Source: Kerstersia sp052103615
Lineage (GTDB): Bacteria > Pseudomonadota > Gammaproteobacteria > Burkholderiales > Burkholderiaceae_B
Length of the DNA: 57,169 nucleotides
NCBI RefSeq assembly: GCF_052103615.1
Contig: NZ_JBQEKA010000015.1
Coordinates: 1 to 57,169 of the forward strand
Direction: 5' to 3'
Shown here one piece after another: positions 25,437 to 35,365 of this stretch. The notes beneath the pieces were generated by a model. That model saw only the letters and a list, made by a program, of their open reading frames with translations. It had not been told where the DNA came from and made no database searches. A program made the position numbers and the translations under genes. How positions within the stretch are numbered: position 1 is the stretch's first letter; the number at the start of each line of letters is the position of its first letter.

Positions 25437-26948
25437 ATGGAATTTAGCACACAGTCAACCGTGTCGCTGCACCGGATTAAAAGTGCCGCATTGGCCGTCG
25501 GCGTTTATGCCGATGGCTCGCTGACGCCAGACGCGCAGGCGCTGGACCGCGCCAGCCAGGGGCTGATTGCCGATGTCGTCAAACAGGACTTCCGCGCCAG
25601 CGCTGGCGCCACCCTGACGCTGCATCGCGTGGCAGGCATTACCGCCAGCCGCATCATCCTGGTCGGCCTGGGCCAAGCCGCGGATTACACCGCGGCAGCA
25701 CATGCCAAAGCCGAGCGCGGCCTGGCAGCCGCCCTCGCGCAATTGTCCCTGTCTGATGCCGCCTCGACATTGGCCACCCTGCCCACCACTGACGCCAGCA
25801 CGCTGCAAAGCCGTGCGCGCCAGGCGGCCCAGGCCGCCATCAGCGCAGGCTACCGCTACGACGCCACGCTGAGCAAAAAAGAGGATAAAGCCCCCTCAGG
25901 CCCGAAAAAACTCACGCTTATCGTTGCCCGCAATGAAGCCGCCGAAGCCCAACGCGGCCTGGCTGAAGGTGCCGCCATCGCCAACGGCATGGCCCTGACC
26001 CGCACCCTGGGCAACCTGCCGGGCAACGTCTGCACGCCGAGCTACCTGGCGGATGAAGCCAAGAAACTGGCCAGCAGCTATGACACCATCAAGGTTCAGA
26101 TCCTTGAGCGCAAGCAGATCGAAGCCCTGAAAATGGGTTCATTCCTTTCCGTGGCCAAGGGCTCAGCCGAGCCGCCGCGCTTCATCATCCTGCAATACAA
26201 ACCGGCAAAGGCCGCCAAAGGGAAAGCCAAAGCAGCCCAACCCATCGTGCTGGTCGGCAAGGGCATCACCTTTGACGCTGGCGGCATTTCCATCAAGCCT
26301 GCCGCCACCATGGACGAGATGAAATACGACATGGGCGGCGCAGCCAGCGTGCTGGGCACCTTCCGCGCCATCGCCGAACTCGGCCTGGAACGTGAAGTCG
26401 TCGGCCTGATTCCCTCTTGCGAAAACCTGCCCAGCGGCACTGCCAACAAACCTGGCGATGTCGTCACCAGCATGTCCGGCCTCACCATCGAAATCCTCAA
26501 CACCGACGCAGAAGGCCGTCTGGTGCTGTGCGATGCCCTGACCTACGCGGAACGCTTCAAACCGGCAGCTGTGATTGATATCGCCACGCTGACAGGCGCT
26601 TGCGTTGTCGCGCTGGGCCATGTCAACAGCGGTTTGTTCTCGACCGATGACACGCTGGCCCAGGCTCTTCTGGACGCCGGGCGCGCCGCCCAGGACACCG
26701 CCTGGCGCATGCCGCTGGAAGATGCTTACCAGGAACAGCTGAAATCCAACTTCGCGGATCTCGCGAACATCGGCGGCCCTCCTGCCGGTTCGGTGACAGC
26801 CGCCTGCTTCCTGTCCCGCTTCACCCAGGCGTATTCCTGGGCGCACCTGGACATCGCCGGCACGGCCTGGCGCGGCGGCAAGGACAAGGGCAGCACTGGC
26901 CGGCCTGTCCCTCTGCTGGTGCAGTACCTGCTGAGCCAGCAGGCCTGA
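25437..26948 (+). CDS. pepA: Leucyl aminopeptidase (M17)
   Basis: A 503-residue cytosolic metallo-aminopeptidase that forms hexamers and, in enterobacteria, also binds DNA. The N-terminal macro-like domain is followed by the catalytic domain with two-metal ligands: VGKGITFDAGGISIKP (Lys, Asp), YDMGGAASVLG, and the signature NTDAEGRLVLCDAL (Asp, Glu, Arg). The start at MEFSTQSTVS is preferred over an ATG six codons upstream because it matches the family N-terminus. It is followed closely by holC, a common pair. Confidence 0.95.
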   Translation: MEFSTQSTVSLHRIKSAALAVGVYADGSLTPDAQALDRASQGLIADVVKQDFRASAGATLTLHRVAGITASRIILVGLGQAADYTAAAHAKAERGLAAALAQLSLSDAASTLATLPTTDASTLQSRARQAAQAAISAGYRYDATLSKKEDKAPSGPKKLTLIVARNEAAEAQRGLAEGAAIANGMALTRTLGNLPGNVCTPSYLADEAKKLASSYDTIKVQILERKQIEALKMGSFLSVAKGSAEPPRFIILQYKPAKAAKGKAKAAQPIVLVGKGITFDAGGISIKPAATMDEMKYDMGGAASVLGTFRAIAELGLEREVVGLIPSCENLPSGTANKPGDVVTSMSGLTIEILNTDAEGRLVLCDALTYAERFKPAAVIDIATLTGACVVALGHVNSGLFSTDDTLAQALLDAGRAAQDTAWRMPLEDAYQEQLKSNFADLANIGGPPAGSVTAACFLSRFTQAYSWAHLDIAGTAWRGGKDKGSTGRPVPLLVQYLLSQQA

Positions 26949-26957
26949 GCCTGAAGC

Positions 26958-27389
26958 ATGGCGCGTATCGACTTCGCCTTCGGCGCAGCCGACCGCCTGC
27001 TGGCGGCTTGCCAGACTGTCCACCGACAGTATCTGGCAGGCCGCCAGTTGCTGGTCTTCTGCAGCGACACGCAAAGGCTGCAGGCCTTTGACCGCCTGCT
27101 CTGGACCTTCGATGACATTTCCTTCGTCCCGCATGTCGCCATCAACGACCCTCTGGCCGCCCAAACGCCTGTGCTGCTGACCCGCAGCCAGCCGGTTCCG
27201 CCGCCAGTCTCAGCGGAAAGCTGGCTGATCAATCTGGATGATGACTGCCCGCAGGAATATGGCCATTATGTCCGTATCCTGGAATTCGTCTCGGCCAGCG
27301 ACACAGACCGCCAGACTGCACGGCTGCGCTGGCGCCGTTACCAGGACGACGGACACGACCTGAAGGCCCATGACCTTTCCCAGCGCTAA
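26958..27389 (+). CDS. holC: DNA polymerase III chi subunit
   Basis: A 143-residue HolC protein, the clamp-loader accessory that links the polymerase to SSB. The features are the N-terminal MARIDFAFGAADRLLAACQ, the VFCSDTQRLQAFDRLLWTFDD helix region (about residues 35-55), SFVPHVAINDPLA, and LINLDDDCPQEYGHYVRILE with the usual final sheet. The length is normal. It starts 10 bp after pepA, so the two are probably one transcript. Confidence 0.9.
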   Translation: MARIDFAFGAADRLLAACQTVHRQYLAGRQLLVFCSDTQRLQAFDRLLWTFDDISFVPHVAINDPLAAQTPVLLTRSQPVPPPVSAESWLINLDDDCPQEYGHYVRILEFVSASDTDRQTARLRWRRYQDDGHDLKAHDLSQR

Positions 27390-27659
27390 CCTGGCTGCCT
27401 GCCTTGGCCGGCGCCACGGGCAACCCGCGCCGCGCTGGGCACAGGCTGCCGCCGGAAGCCGCCATTCTTGCCTTCGCCTCTTGCGCCAGATACTGACAGG
27501 CGCGGGGCGCTCCGTCAGCCCTGAGCAACAATCTGCCATGCGGGCGTTAGCGCCACAGGCAGAGAAGTTGAATTTTCAGGGAACTGTAAGCTATGCTATG
27601 TGTCTGAATTTGCGTCCGGGCATTCCATGCCCCGCACCCGGAACCCTATAGGAGCCGTC

Positions 27660-28361
27660 ATGAATACCCAACGACCTTCCCCCTTTAATCGCTCGGCCAG
27701 CGCCCCAGGCGAGGTCGTGCGCAACCGCGTCTTGCGCAATACTTACTGGCTGCTGGCGCTATCGCTGATCCCCACCGTGCTCGGTGCGGCGCTGGGCCTG
27801 TCGATGAACTTCGGCGCCATGACCGCCGGCAGCCCTGGCTTGACCGCCATCTTGTTCCTGGCTGGCGCCTTCGGTCTGATGTATATGATCGAACGCAACA
27901 AAAACAACAGCCTGGGCGTGATTCTGCTACTGGCCTTCACCTTCTTCATGGGCCTGATGCTCTCCCGTCTGCTGGGCTTTGTGCTTGGCATGAGCAATGG
28001 CGCCCAGCTGGTCATGACTGCCTTCGGCGGCACGGCGATTGTGTTTGGCACCATGGCAACGCTGGCCACGACCATCAAGCGTGATCTGTCCGGCATGCAG
28101 AAATGGCTGTTCACCGGCGCCATCGTGATTCTGGTCGCCGCGCTGGCCAATATCTTCCTGCAAATGCCAGCCATGATGCTCACCATCTCGGTGCTGGCCG
28201 TCGTAATTTTCTCGGCCTTCATGCTGGTAGATCTGCAACGCGTTATCAATGGCGGCGAAACCAATTACGTTTCCGCCACCCTGGCCATCTACCTGGACGT
28301 TTACAACGTCTTTTCCAACCTGCTGGCCATTCTTGGCATCGCAGGCGGCAGCCGCGACTAA
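27660..28361 (+). CDS. Bax inhibitor-1 / YccA family membrane protein
   Basis: A 233-residue inner-membrane protein with seven hydrophobic segments between about residue 25 and the end (for example YWLLALSLIPTVLGAALG, TAILFLAGAFGLMYMI and ILVAALANIFL). The N-terminal 20 residues are polar. Members of the BI-1/TMBIM family, such as E. coli YccA and YbhL, modulate FtsH or conduct Ca2+ in related proteins. The SD AGGAG lies 7 nt before the ATG. No partner genes adjoin it. Confidence 0.9.
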   Translation: MNTQRPSPFNRSASAPGEVVRNRVLRNTYWLLALSLIPTVLGAALGLSMNFGAMTAGSPGLTAILFLAGAFGLMYMIERNKNNSLGVILLLAFTFFMGLMLSRLLGFVLGMSNGAQLVMTAFGGTAIVFGTMATLATTIKRDLSGMQKWLFTGAIVILVAALANIFLQMPAMMLTISVLAVVIFSAFMLVDLQRVINGGETNYVSATLAIYLDVYNVFSNLLAILGIAGGSRD

Positions 28362-28543
28362 CCGCCTGCCATCGGGCCGGGCGCCTGCAAGGGCCCGGGC
28401 CTGCCGCAGGCAAGCTTAAGTCAAAGCGTATTACCCCTTTTGCGTATTACCCCCCTGTATCCTGCCCGGCCCATCAGGCCTGCGGCAGGATTTTTTTTGC
28501 CTGCCGCCGACGTGCCTATCCAAGATGGCGGCCTGGGCCACGC

Positions 28544-30934
28544 TCAATTACGCAAGGGCTTTCCTGTCTTCAGGGTATGCGCAATCCGCGCCTGGGTTTC
28601 CGGCGTGCGCAGCAACTCGATAAAGACACGGCGCTCTGCGGCCAGCATCTGCGCAACCGGCGCCAGCGTTCCGCTTTCAGGCTGACCGCCGCACAGCACC
28701 GTGGCCGCTCCCAGCGCAACACGGTAATCGTGTTTGCTGATACGCCCGGCCTCGCGCTGAATGCTCAGCTCGGTTTCCAGCATATCCAGCCCCGCCTGGC
28801 CGGCGACAGGCAGCATCGCGTAGCGCGGCGGCGGCGCATACCCGGATTCCGCCAGCCCGCGGGCCGCCTTGATGCCCGAGTACAGTAATTCTCCCGGATG
28901 GAACAGGACGGTATCGCCATAACGGGCATAGCCCAGGGCCTGCGCCTCCCAGGCGCTGCGCGACGTGCGCGCCCGGGCCATATTCTGGAACAGCGGGCGC
29001 AGATGGGGCAGGATGGTTCCTGTCGCATCTGCCGTAGCGGCCAGCAAAGCCGCCCGTTGGGCGACATAAACGCACCCGCCGCCTGCGGGTATCAGGCCCA
29101 CGCCCGTTTCCACCAGCCCGATGGACGTTTCCAATGCCAGCACTCGCCGTGCCGCATGCACGGCGAACTCGCACCCGCCCCCTAAGGCCATTCCTTCCAC
29201 CGCCGCAACAGCGGGAACCTGCGCATACTGCAAAGCCTGAGAAACCTGCTGGAAACGCTGCAATATGCCATCCACGGCATCGAACTGCCCATTTTGCGCC
29301 GCCGCCAGCAACTGCTTCAGATCGGCGCCAACGGAAAACGGTGCCGGATGCCATAACACCAGGCCATCAAAATCCCGCTCGGCGCGTGCAATGGCTTGCA
29401 ACAAACCGTCCAGCACCTCTTCGCCCACCGCGTGCACGCGCCCTTTGAAAGACACCACGGCAATGCGGGCATCCACCTCATCCAGACTCCAGAGACTCAC
29501 ACCGTCATTTTCCCAATGCAGACGGCGGTTCACTGCCGTGGTCTCGCCGACCAGCAACTCCGGCGCGCACTGGCGCCGATAGACCGGCAAAGCGCTGCGC
29601 GGATGCAGGCGGCCATCCCCTGCCCCATAAGACCCTTCGGCCTGGTGCACGCCCTGGCGCGACGAGGCCAAAGCCCAGTCAGGCAAAGGCGCATCCACCA
29701 GCGCCCGGCCGGCGGCAATATCAGCCGCAATCGCCTGAGCGGTGGCTTGCCAATCACTTTGCTGCCAGGTTTCGAACGGCCCCTGGGCCCAGGCAAACCC
29801 CCAACGCAGCGTCAGATCAAGATCCCGCGCGCAGTGCGCCACCTCTGCCAGATGATAGGCACTGTAATGGAAGACATCCCGGAAGATATTCCAGAGAAAA
29901 CGCGCCTGAGGATCATCGCTCTCGCGCAGCGCGCGCATGCGCTCGGCCGGGTCGGCCAGTTTCAGAATGCTGGCCAGCGCCGCCGACATGCTGCCCGCGC
30001 CGTCACGGTACTTGCCGCTGAGCGTATCAAGCACCTGAATCACCCGGCCTTCCTTGCGATACACCCCAGCGCCTGACTTCTGCCCCAGCGCACCTTGCCG
30101 TATCAAAGCCTGCATCCAGGCCGGCAACTGAAAGTAGCGGTGCCAGGGGTCCGATGGCAGATACTCGGCCATCGTCGCCACCACATGGGAAAACGTATCC
30201 AGGCCGATCACATCAGCCGTACGGTAAGTCGCGCTCTTGGGGCGGCCGATGGCAGGCCCGGTAATGGCATCGACTTCATCAGGGGCCAAACCCATGGCTT
30301 CTGCATGATGCAAAGCCGCCAGCATCGCGAAAATACCAATCCGGTTGCCGATGAAATTCGGCGTATCCAGGGCACGCACCACACCCTTGCCCAGCCGGCT
30401 GGTCAGCCAAGACTCCAAAGCATCCATCACGCCTGCATCAGTATCACGCGCGGCGATCAGCTCCACCAAACGCATATACCGCGGGGGATTGAAAAAATGC
30501 ACCCCGCAAAAACGGGCACGCAAGGCGGCGGGCACCGCATCGGCCAGCGTATTGATGGACAAGCCGGAAGTATTCGTGGCAAACACGGCATGCCCCGGCA
30601 CATGCGGCGCCACCCGGTGATACAAATCCCGTTTCCAGTCCAGACGCTCGGCAATCGCCTCCACCACCAGATCACAAGCTGCCAGAGCCGGCAAATCATC
30701 ATCATAATTGGCAGGCTGAATCAGCCCGGCGCGCGTGGCCTCGGCCAGCGGCGCCGGCTGCTGGCGCGCCAGATTCTCAATCGCCCGGGCCGCCGTCCCG
30801 CTACGCTCCCCGTCCTTGGCCGTCAGGTCATACAGCAGCACCGGAATCCCCGCATTCGCAAAATGCGCCGCAATCTGCGCCCCCATCACACCGGCGCCCA
30901 GCACCGCAACCTGTTTGACCATGAGCTTATCCAA
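28544..30934 (-). CDS. 3-Hydroxyacyl-CoA dehydrogenase / enoyl-CoA hydratase fusion
   Basis: A 796-residue two-domain beta-oxidation enzyme in the order dehydrogenase then hydratase, as in Bacillus FadN and its proteobacterial relatives, the reverse of E. coli FadB. The N-terminal NAD site is VAVLGAGVMGAQIAAHFANAG; the catalytic HFFNPPRYMRLVE and NFIGNRIGIF follow. The C-terminal hydratase/isomerase part shows PFSVGADLKQLL and GMALGGGCEFAVHAARRV (oxyanion hole). A TTG start (30934) is chosen: AGGAG lies 6 nt upstream of it, and the resulting MDKLMVKQVAVLG matches the family. The ATG at 30922 has no ribosome site. No thiolase gene adjoins. Confidence 0.9.
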   Translation of the reverse strand: MDKLMVKQVAVLGAGVMGAQIAAHFANAGIPVLLYDLTAKDGERSGTAARAIENLARQQPAPLAEATRAGLIQPANYDDDLPALAACDLVVEAIAERLDWKRDLYHRVAPHVPGHAVFATNTSGLSINTLADAVPAALRARFCGVHFFNPPRYMRLVELIAARDTDAGVMDALESWLTSRLGKGVVRALDTPNFIGNRIGIFAMLAALHHAEAMGLAPDEVDAITGPAIGRPKSATYRTADVIGLDTFSHVVATMAEYLPSDPWHRYFQLPAWMQALIRQGALGQKSGAGVYRKEGRVIQVLDTLSGKYRDGAGSMSAALASILKLADPAERMRALRESDDPQARFLWNIFRDVFHYSAYHLAEVAHCARDLDLTLRWGFAWAQGPFETWQQSDWQATAQAIAADIAAGRALVDAPLPDWALASSRQGVHQAEGSYGAGDGRLHPRSALPVYRRQCAPELLVGETTAVNRRLHWENDGVSLWSLDEVDARIAVVSFKGRVHAVGEEVLDGLLQAIARAERDFDGLVLWHPAPFSVGADLKQLLAAAQNGQFDAVDGILQRFQQVSQALQYAQVPAVAAVEGMALGGGCEFAVHAARRVLALETSIGLVETGVGLIPAGGGCVYVAQRAALLAATADATGTILPHLRPLFQNMARARTSRSAWEAQALGYARYGDTVLFHPGELLYSGIKAARGLAESGYAPPPRYAMLPVAGQAGLDMLETELSIQREAGRISKHDYRVALGAATVLCGGQPESGTLAPVAQMLAAERRVFIELLRTPETQARIAHTLKTGKPLRN

Positions 30935-31116
30935 GCGAATCTCCTGTTGACGGATTGAGCCGGCCGCCACACGCCAGCGCGGTCATCCGCCCAGCATAGC
31001 ACTGGGCCGGAATGATGTACTGCGTTGCAACACGATCCATGCCGCGTTAATGACGATACCAAAACAGAAGCGGACGGCAGGCAAGGGAAGGACGGGTGCG
31101 AGGTAGCCAATTGGAT

Positions 31117-33604
31117 TGGTTGAGCTGGCTATGCGGCAGGCCACTGCCCTGGGCGCTGGCCCTGTTGGTTGAATCTTTTCTAAGCTGCCTATGCGGCAGG
31201 CCACATTGGCGACCTGGCCGACACCATCAACTATCTTTTCTAAGCTGCCTATGCGGCAGGCCACGTATCTAGCGTAGCTATCCGCGAGGCGGTGATTTTC
31301 TAAGCTGCCTATGCGGCAGGCCACGCTGATGATGTCGCCTTCGCAGTGGTCGATCATTTCTAAGCTGCCTATGCGGCAGGCCACCACAGATCAGATGACG
31401 CGTGATGCGCTTGATGTTTCTAAGCTGCCTATGCGGCAGGCCACTGCTGACCCATTACTTGCTGCCCGGTGGGCTATTTCTAAGCTGCCTATGCGGCAGG
31501 CCACGTACATCTTCTAAACAACAACTTGGGCAGTACTTTCTAAGCTGCCTATGCGGCAGGCCACTCATACACCGGCTGCTGTCTTGTCCGCCTTTCTTTC
31601 TAAGCTGCCTATGCGGCAGGCCACTTTCGTGGGATGGTTGCTTGGTGCAAATTTGTTTTCTAAGCTGCCTATGCGGCAGGCCACCAGGGCCAGGATGGCC
31701 AGGGCGCAGATGGAAATTTCTAAGCTGCCTATGCGGCAGGCCACCCGCTGGCAACATGAACGGAGCATCAGTAGAATTTCTAAGCTGCCTATGCGGCAGG
31801 CCACCCGACCTTCCGGGGGAGCGGGGTTTATCCCGTTTTCTAAGCTGCCTATGCGGCAGGCCACAGGGATGCCGCCATTGCTGCGGCTGACTCTGCTTTC
31901 TAAGCTGCCTATGCGGCAGGCCACAGTATGTGTGCCAGTTCACGGACATGTACACATTTCTAAGCTGCCTATGCGGCAGGCCACCCATCACCTGCTTTAC
32001 AACCAGATCGCCGAGCTTTCTAAGCTGCCTATGCGGCAGGCCACCTCGTGCCTTTTGCTGCCAGCTCTTTTTCCAATTTCTAAGCTGCCTATGCGGCAGG
32101 CCACGATTGAGCGTGCTGCAAGCGTCTATACGAGATTTTCTAAGCTGCCTATGCGGCAGGCCACACCATAACGGTGACTTGGTGAAGCTTCCTTCTTTTC
32201 TAAGCTGCCTATGCGGCAGGCCACGCCTCCTCACGCTGCTTGGGAGTCAACACCTTTTTCTAAGCTGCCTATGCGGCAGGCCACGTTGCAGCTTTGCGTA
32301 ATGCCCCTATTGACAATTTCTAAGCTGCCTATGCGGCAGGCCACCAGAGCCAGCACCTTTACCGTGACTTCGCCCTTTTCTAAGCTGCCTATGCGGCAGG
32401 CCACAGTCTGTCGCGATGCGCGTGACGCGCAGCCGTTTTCTAAGCTGCCTATGCGGCAGGCCACAGTAGGCAATATGAACGGAGCATCGGTAGAAGTTTC
32501 TAAGCTGCCTATGCGGCAGGCCACCTGGGCGTCAATGGCGTGATGCAACTGCACGATTTCTAAGCTGCCTATGCGGCAGGCCACACAACCCAGGCGTCCG
32601 GGGCTGTTGCGCTTTCTTTCTAAGCTGCCTATGCGGCAGGCCACAACAATCGTATTCATACACGGCTGATGTTTCTTTTCTAAGCTGCCTATGCGGCAGG
32701 CCACTTGTCAGCGATGTTCTGCTGCCCCAGCCGCTATTTCTAAGCTGCCTATGCGGCAGGCCACCATTTTTGGGAGAAAGGCACCGCTTCGGCTAATTTC
32801 TAAGCTGCCTATGCGGCAGGCCACTGTATGAACGATGTAGCGAAATGCGGCAGATATTTCTAAGCTGCCTATGCGGCAGGCCACAGCCAGGCCATGCAGG
32901 ACGAAGCCCTGGCGCATTTCTAAGCTGCCTATGCGGCAGGCCACCCCAGGCGGCTGCTGCAGCGGGACTGGCTGGATTTCTAAGCTGCCTATGCGGCAGG
33001 CCACTGGAGAAGAGGTCGAAGAAGGCGCGAGCCGGCTTTCTAAGCTGCCTATGCGGCAGGCCACGATGAGCATGTTCGATGACTTAATCCCACAAATTTC
33101 TAAGCTGCCTATGCGGCAGGCCACCCTGTCTTGGCCAGGTTCATTTCTCGCGTGATTTTCTAAGCTGCCTATGCGGCAGGCCACTACACCGCCAATGGAT
33201 TTGACCTGCAACGACTTTTCTAAGCTGCCTATGCGGCAGGCCACCACAGCGATAACGGCATTGCCGAGTTCTTCCCTTTCTAAGCTGCCTATGCGGCAGG
33301 CCACGTGACAAGCCAAGGCGGGGGCGCGGGCCAGTCTTTCTAAGCTGCCTATGCGGCAGGCCACATTGCATTCCCGGTCATGCCCTCCGTATTGTTTTTC
33401 TAAGCTGCCTATGCGGCAGGCCACCATGATATTCAGGGTTATGCAAAGCTGGTGGATTTCTAAGCTGCCTATGCGGCAGGCCACATCCCTAGTAAGGTCG
33501 TCGCCATTCTTATCAATTTCTAAGCTGCCTATGCGGCAGGCCACGCGGCGAGGTTAAGGTATCTTTGCGAGCAGACTTTCTAAGCTGCCTATGCGGCAGG
33601 CCAC
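31117..33604 (-). CRISPR. Type I-F CRISPR array, 42 repeats and 41 spacers
   Basis: A strict 60-bp period: a 28-bp repeat and 32-bp spacers. Read as crRNA (minus strand) the repeat is GTGGC, then the hairpin CTGCCGCATAGGCAG, then the 8-nt handle CTTAGAAA, the type I-F pattern cut by Cas6f. All repeats are identical except the last at 31117-31144, which has about five changes; this marks the trailer end at low coordinates. The leader lies at 33605-33733, next to cas6f. Spacers at 31745 and 32465 share a target. Many open frames across the array are artefacts of its period. Confidence 0.98.
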
Positions 33605-33733
33605 TAGATTTTATATGTTCTATGTACCTGATTATTAAAGAACAACCCTGCCATTTCTGCTGTGGACCCAAATTTTGGGTCACACAGCAGGCCTTTGTTT
33701 TCAAAGGAAATTTTTAAGCGGCAGAAAAAAGGG
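33605..33733 (-). promoter_or_regulatory. CRISPR leader with 34-bp dyad
   Basis: AT-rich segment between the cas6f stop and the first repeat. Next to the repeat the minus strand reads TATAAA (33615 to 33610), a possible -10 that would start pre-crRNA at about the first repeat. Further upstream lies a near-perfect inverted repeat (33657-33690) with core ACCCAAAATTTGGGT and outer arms CTGCTGTG / CACAGCAG, and a smaller hairpin CCTTTG-TTTT-CAAAGG (33692-33707). The dyad lacks a T-run, so it may be a protein site rather than a terminator. Confidence 0.65.
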
Positions 33734-34300
33734 TCAAAACCAGGGAATTGTTGCGGATGGGCTCAGGCCATAAGTATTGAAGGTGCCCGACTGCGCTCTG
33801 GCGCAAGGTTCACTCAATGTCAGGAAGAGATGAAAGAACTGTCCCGTGCTGCTGCTGCGAACCTGCAAAAATGGCAAATCAGGTTGGCGCTCAATACTGT
33901 CAGGTATCGCTGCTGCGGCCTGCTCTGCCGTTTCCCCCTTGCGCTTCATACGGCGGCGGCGAAGCCGTTCCGCGTTGGTTTTGAACTGCTGCCGCCAAAC
34001 ATTGCGGAACTCACTTGTCTGCGGCACAGGCAATACATCGCTGTGCTGCATATGATCCCGCATGCCCCGCAGCCAATCCAGCGCCCACAGTTTCTTCAAG
34101 CCCTGTTCCGTGCCATGCAAACGCATGAGCTCTCCCAACGCCCGGGGCTGCAAGCAGTAACCTGGAAAGCTCACCCCGATCTCACCGCCGCCAAGCTGAA
34201 CCAATGCACGATGCAGTTTGGCGTACAGCGCGTTCATGAGATGGGACTGGCTGAATTCCGGATCAGGCAGCAAACGAATGTCCACATAGTGGGTAGTCAT
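33734..34300 (-). CDS. cas6f: CRISPR crRNA endoribonuclease Cas6f (Csy4)
   Basis: A 188-residue RNase that cuts pre-crRNA at the base of the repeat hairpin and stays bound to the crRNA 3' end in the Csy complex. The start MTTHYVDIRLLPDPEFS is typical. His30 (in YAKLHRAL) corresponds to the catalytic His29 of Pseudomonas Csy4. An Arg/Lys-rich helix at about residues 108-120 (RLRRRRMKRKGE) fits the RNA-groove-binding helix. The C-terminal TFNTYGLSPSATIPWF is the family end motif. It is the last cas gene, 14 bp after csy3, with the leader behind it. Confidence 0.96.
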   Translation of the reverse strand: MTTHYVDIRLLPDPEFSQSHLMNALYAKLHRALVQLGGGEIGVSFPGYCLQPRALGELMRLHGTEQGLKKLWALDWLRGMRDHMQHSDVLPVPQTSEFRNVWRQQFKTNAERLRRRRMKRKGETAEQAAAAIPDSIERQPDLPFLQVRSSSTGQFFHLFLTLSEPCARAQSGTFNTYGLSPSATIPWF

Positions 34301-34314
34301 GCCATGCTCCCCAT

Positions 34315-35334
34315 TCAGTTCCCCGCGTCACCGAAGACACCGCCACGAATCAGGACCGCCATGACAAAATGCTGTTGTTCCTCGGATTCGATTTTGTCTT
34401 TCAGAATCCAGTCGTCCAGCAAGTTGTAGAAGTCTTGTTTCTGTTTAGGCTGACGATAGGCCTTGCCTTGGGTCGTGACCGAACCATAGGGTTCAACGGC
34501 AATCGGCCCCATTTCTGTGGCGCCGTCATACCAGTCGTCAATCGTCCGGATCGCATTACCCAGTTTTTGCGAGTGCATGCCCGCGACCTTATTGACTTCA
34601 TACAGCGTTTTGCTCTTGTCTCTGCGGCCAAGATCCAGCACCAGTTCCTGCGAAGGAAAAACTTCCTGCCCAGCGCCCATGCGGACAAAAGCCGTGATCT
34701 GCAGCAGAACGTGCTGATCTCCCGCCAGGCCTTTCGCAATCAAGAGCGCCAGTTCATCCCGCTTTGCCTGCTCAGCCCCTGCATCGAAATTGCGCAAGCC
34801 CAATTGCAAGGCATCGAACTGCCAGGATTTCACTGGCAGGCCTTTTTCGATTTGCGCTACGTTGACTTGCACCTGCTCCGCCCCGACCCGGTTACGCCAT
34901 AAAAAGCGGCCATTGGCCAGGTTGTGCGCATAACGCTTGGCCAACTCGCCAAAGCCGTGTGTTTGCACATACGATGCTACGGTACTCAGCAGTTTGGCTT
35001 CATAGTCAACATTGTTGCAGGCCGAAGGTTTGCCCGCCCCCGACAACACCCGCAAGGTAAAGCTGACTTTGAGGGTGTCAGCATCCGCAGGCAAGGTGGC
35101 CACGTCCACCGTCTGCAGATTAGGGTTCTCGATTGCGGCATCCAGCTTGGCCGGATCCTGATCTTTCGCTTTCAAGCGATTGGAAATCGTGCCGCGTACA
35201 GCTTTTTCCCGTAATGCTACCGGCAACCAAGCCCCAGGCTGAGCCTGCTCATCCCACCGTCCGGAATGAAACAGCGCATCGGAAGGATCAAGTTTGCGTT
35301 CAAAAGCCAGTACCGAAGCAGTTTTCAAAGACAT
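34315..35334 (-). CDS. csy3: Type I-F Csy3 (Cas7f) backbone protein
   Basis: A 339-residue Cas7-type subunit; six copies would line the crRNA spacer in the surveillance complex and kink out every sixth nucleotide. The N-terminus SLKTASVLAFERKLDPSDALF with the HSGRW motif is diagnostic of Csy3. Further family signs are LSGAGKPSACNNVDYEAKL and NGRFLWRNRVGAEQVQV. The terminal part ends with HFVMAVLIRGGVFGDAGN. It is located between csy2 (31-bp gap) and cas6f. Confidence 0.96.
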   Translation of the reverse strand: MSLKTASVLAFERKLDPSDALFHSGRWDEQAQPGAWLPVALREKAVRGTISNRLKAKDQDPAKLDAAIENPNLQTVDVATLPADADTLKVSFTLRVLSGAGKPSACNNVDYEAKLLSTVASYVQTHGFGELAKRYAHNLANGRFLWRNRVGAEQVQVNVAQIEKGLPVKSWQFDALQLGLRNFDAGAEQAKRDELALLIAKGLAGDQHVLLQITAFVRMGAGQEVFPSQELVLDLGRRDKSKTLYEVNKVAGMHSQKLGNAIRTIDDWYDGATEMGPIAVEPYGSVTTQGKAYRQPKQKQDFYNLLDDWILKDKIESEEQQHFVMAVLIRGGVFGDAGN

Positions 35335-35365
35335 GGAAATTCCTTTCAGGTCAAATTGATACGTT

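Noticed and set aside
28482..28512. T-run hairpin GCGGCAGG...CCTGCCGC between the BI-1 gene and the fadN-like gene
   Set aside because: The T-run forms the loop rather than following the stem, so it does not fit a standard terminator on either strand, and I could not assign another role.
31311..33557. Many open frames across the CRISPR array encoding repeated SKLPMRQAT, VACRIGSLE, LSCLCGRP or GLPHRQLR peptides
   Set aside because: The 60-bp period keeps frames open and repeats the same peptide every 20 residues. They are translations of the repeat, not genes.
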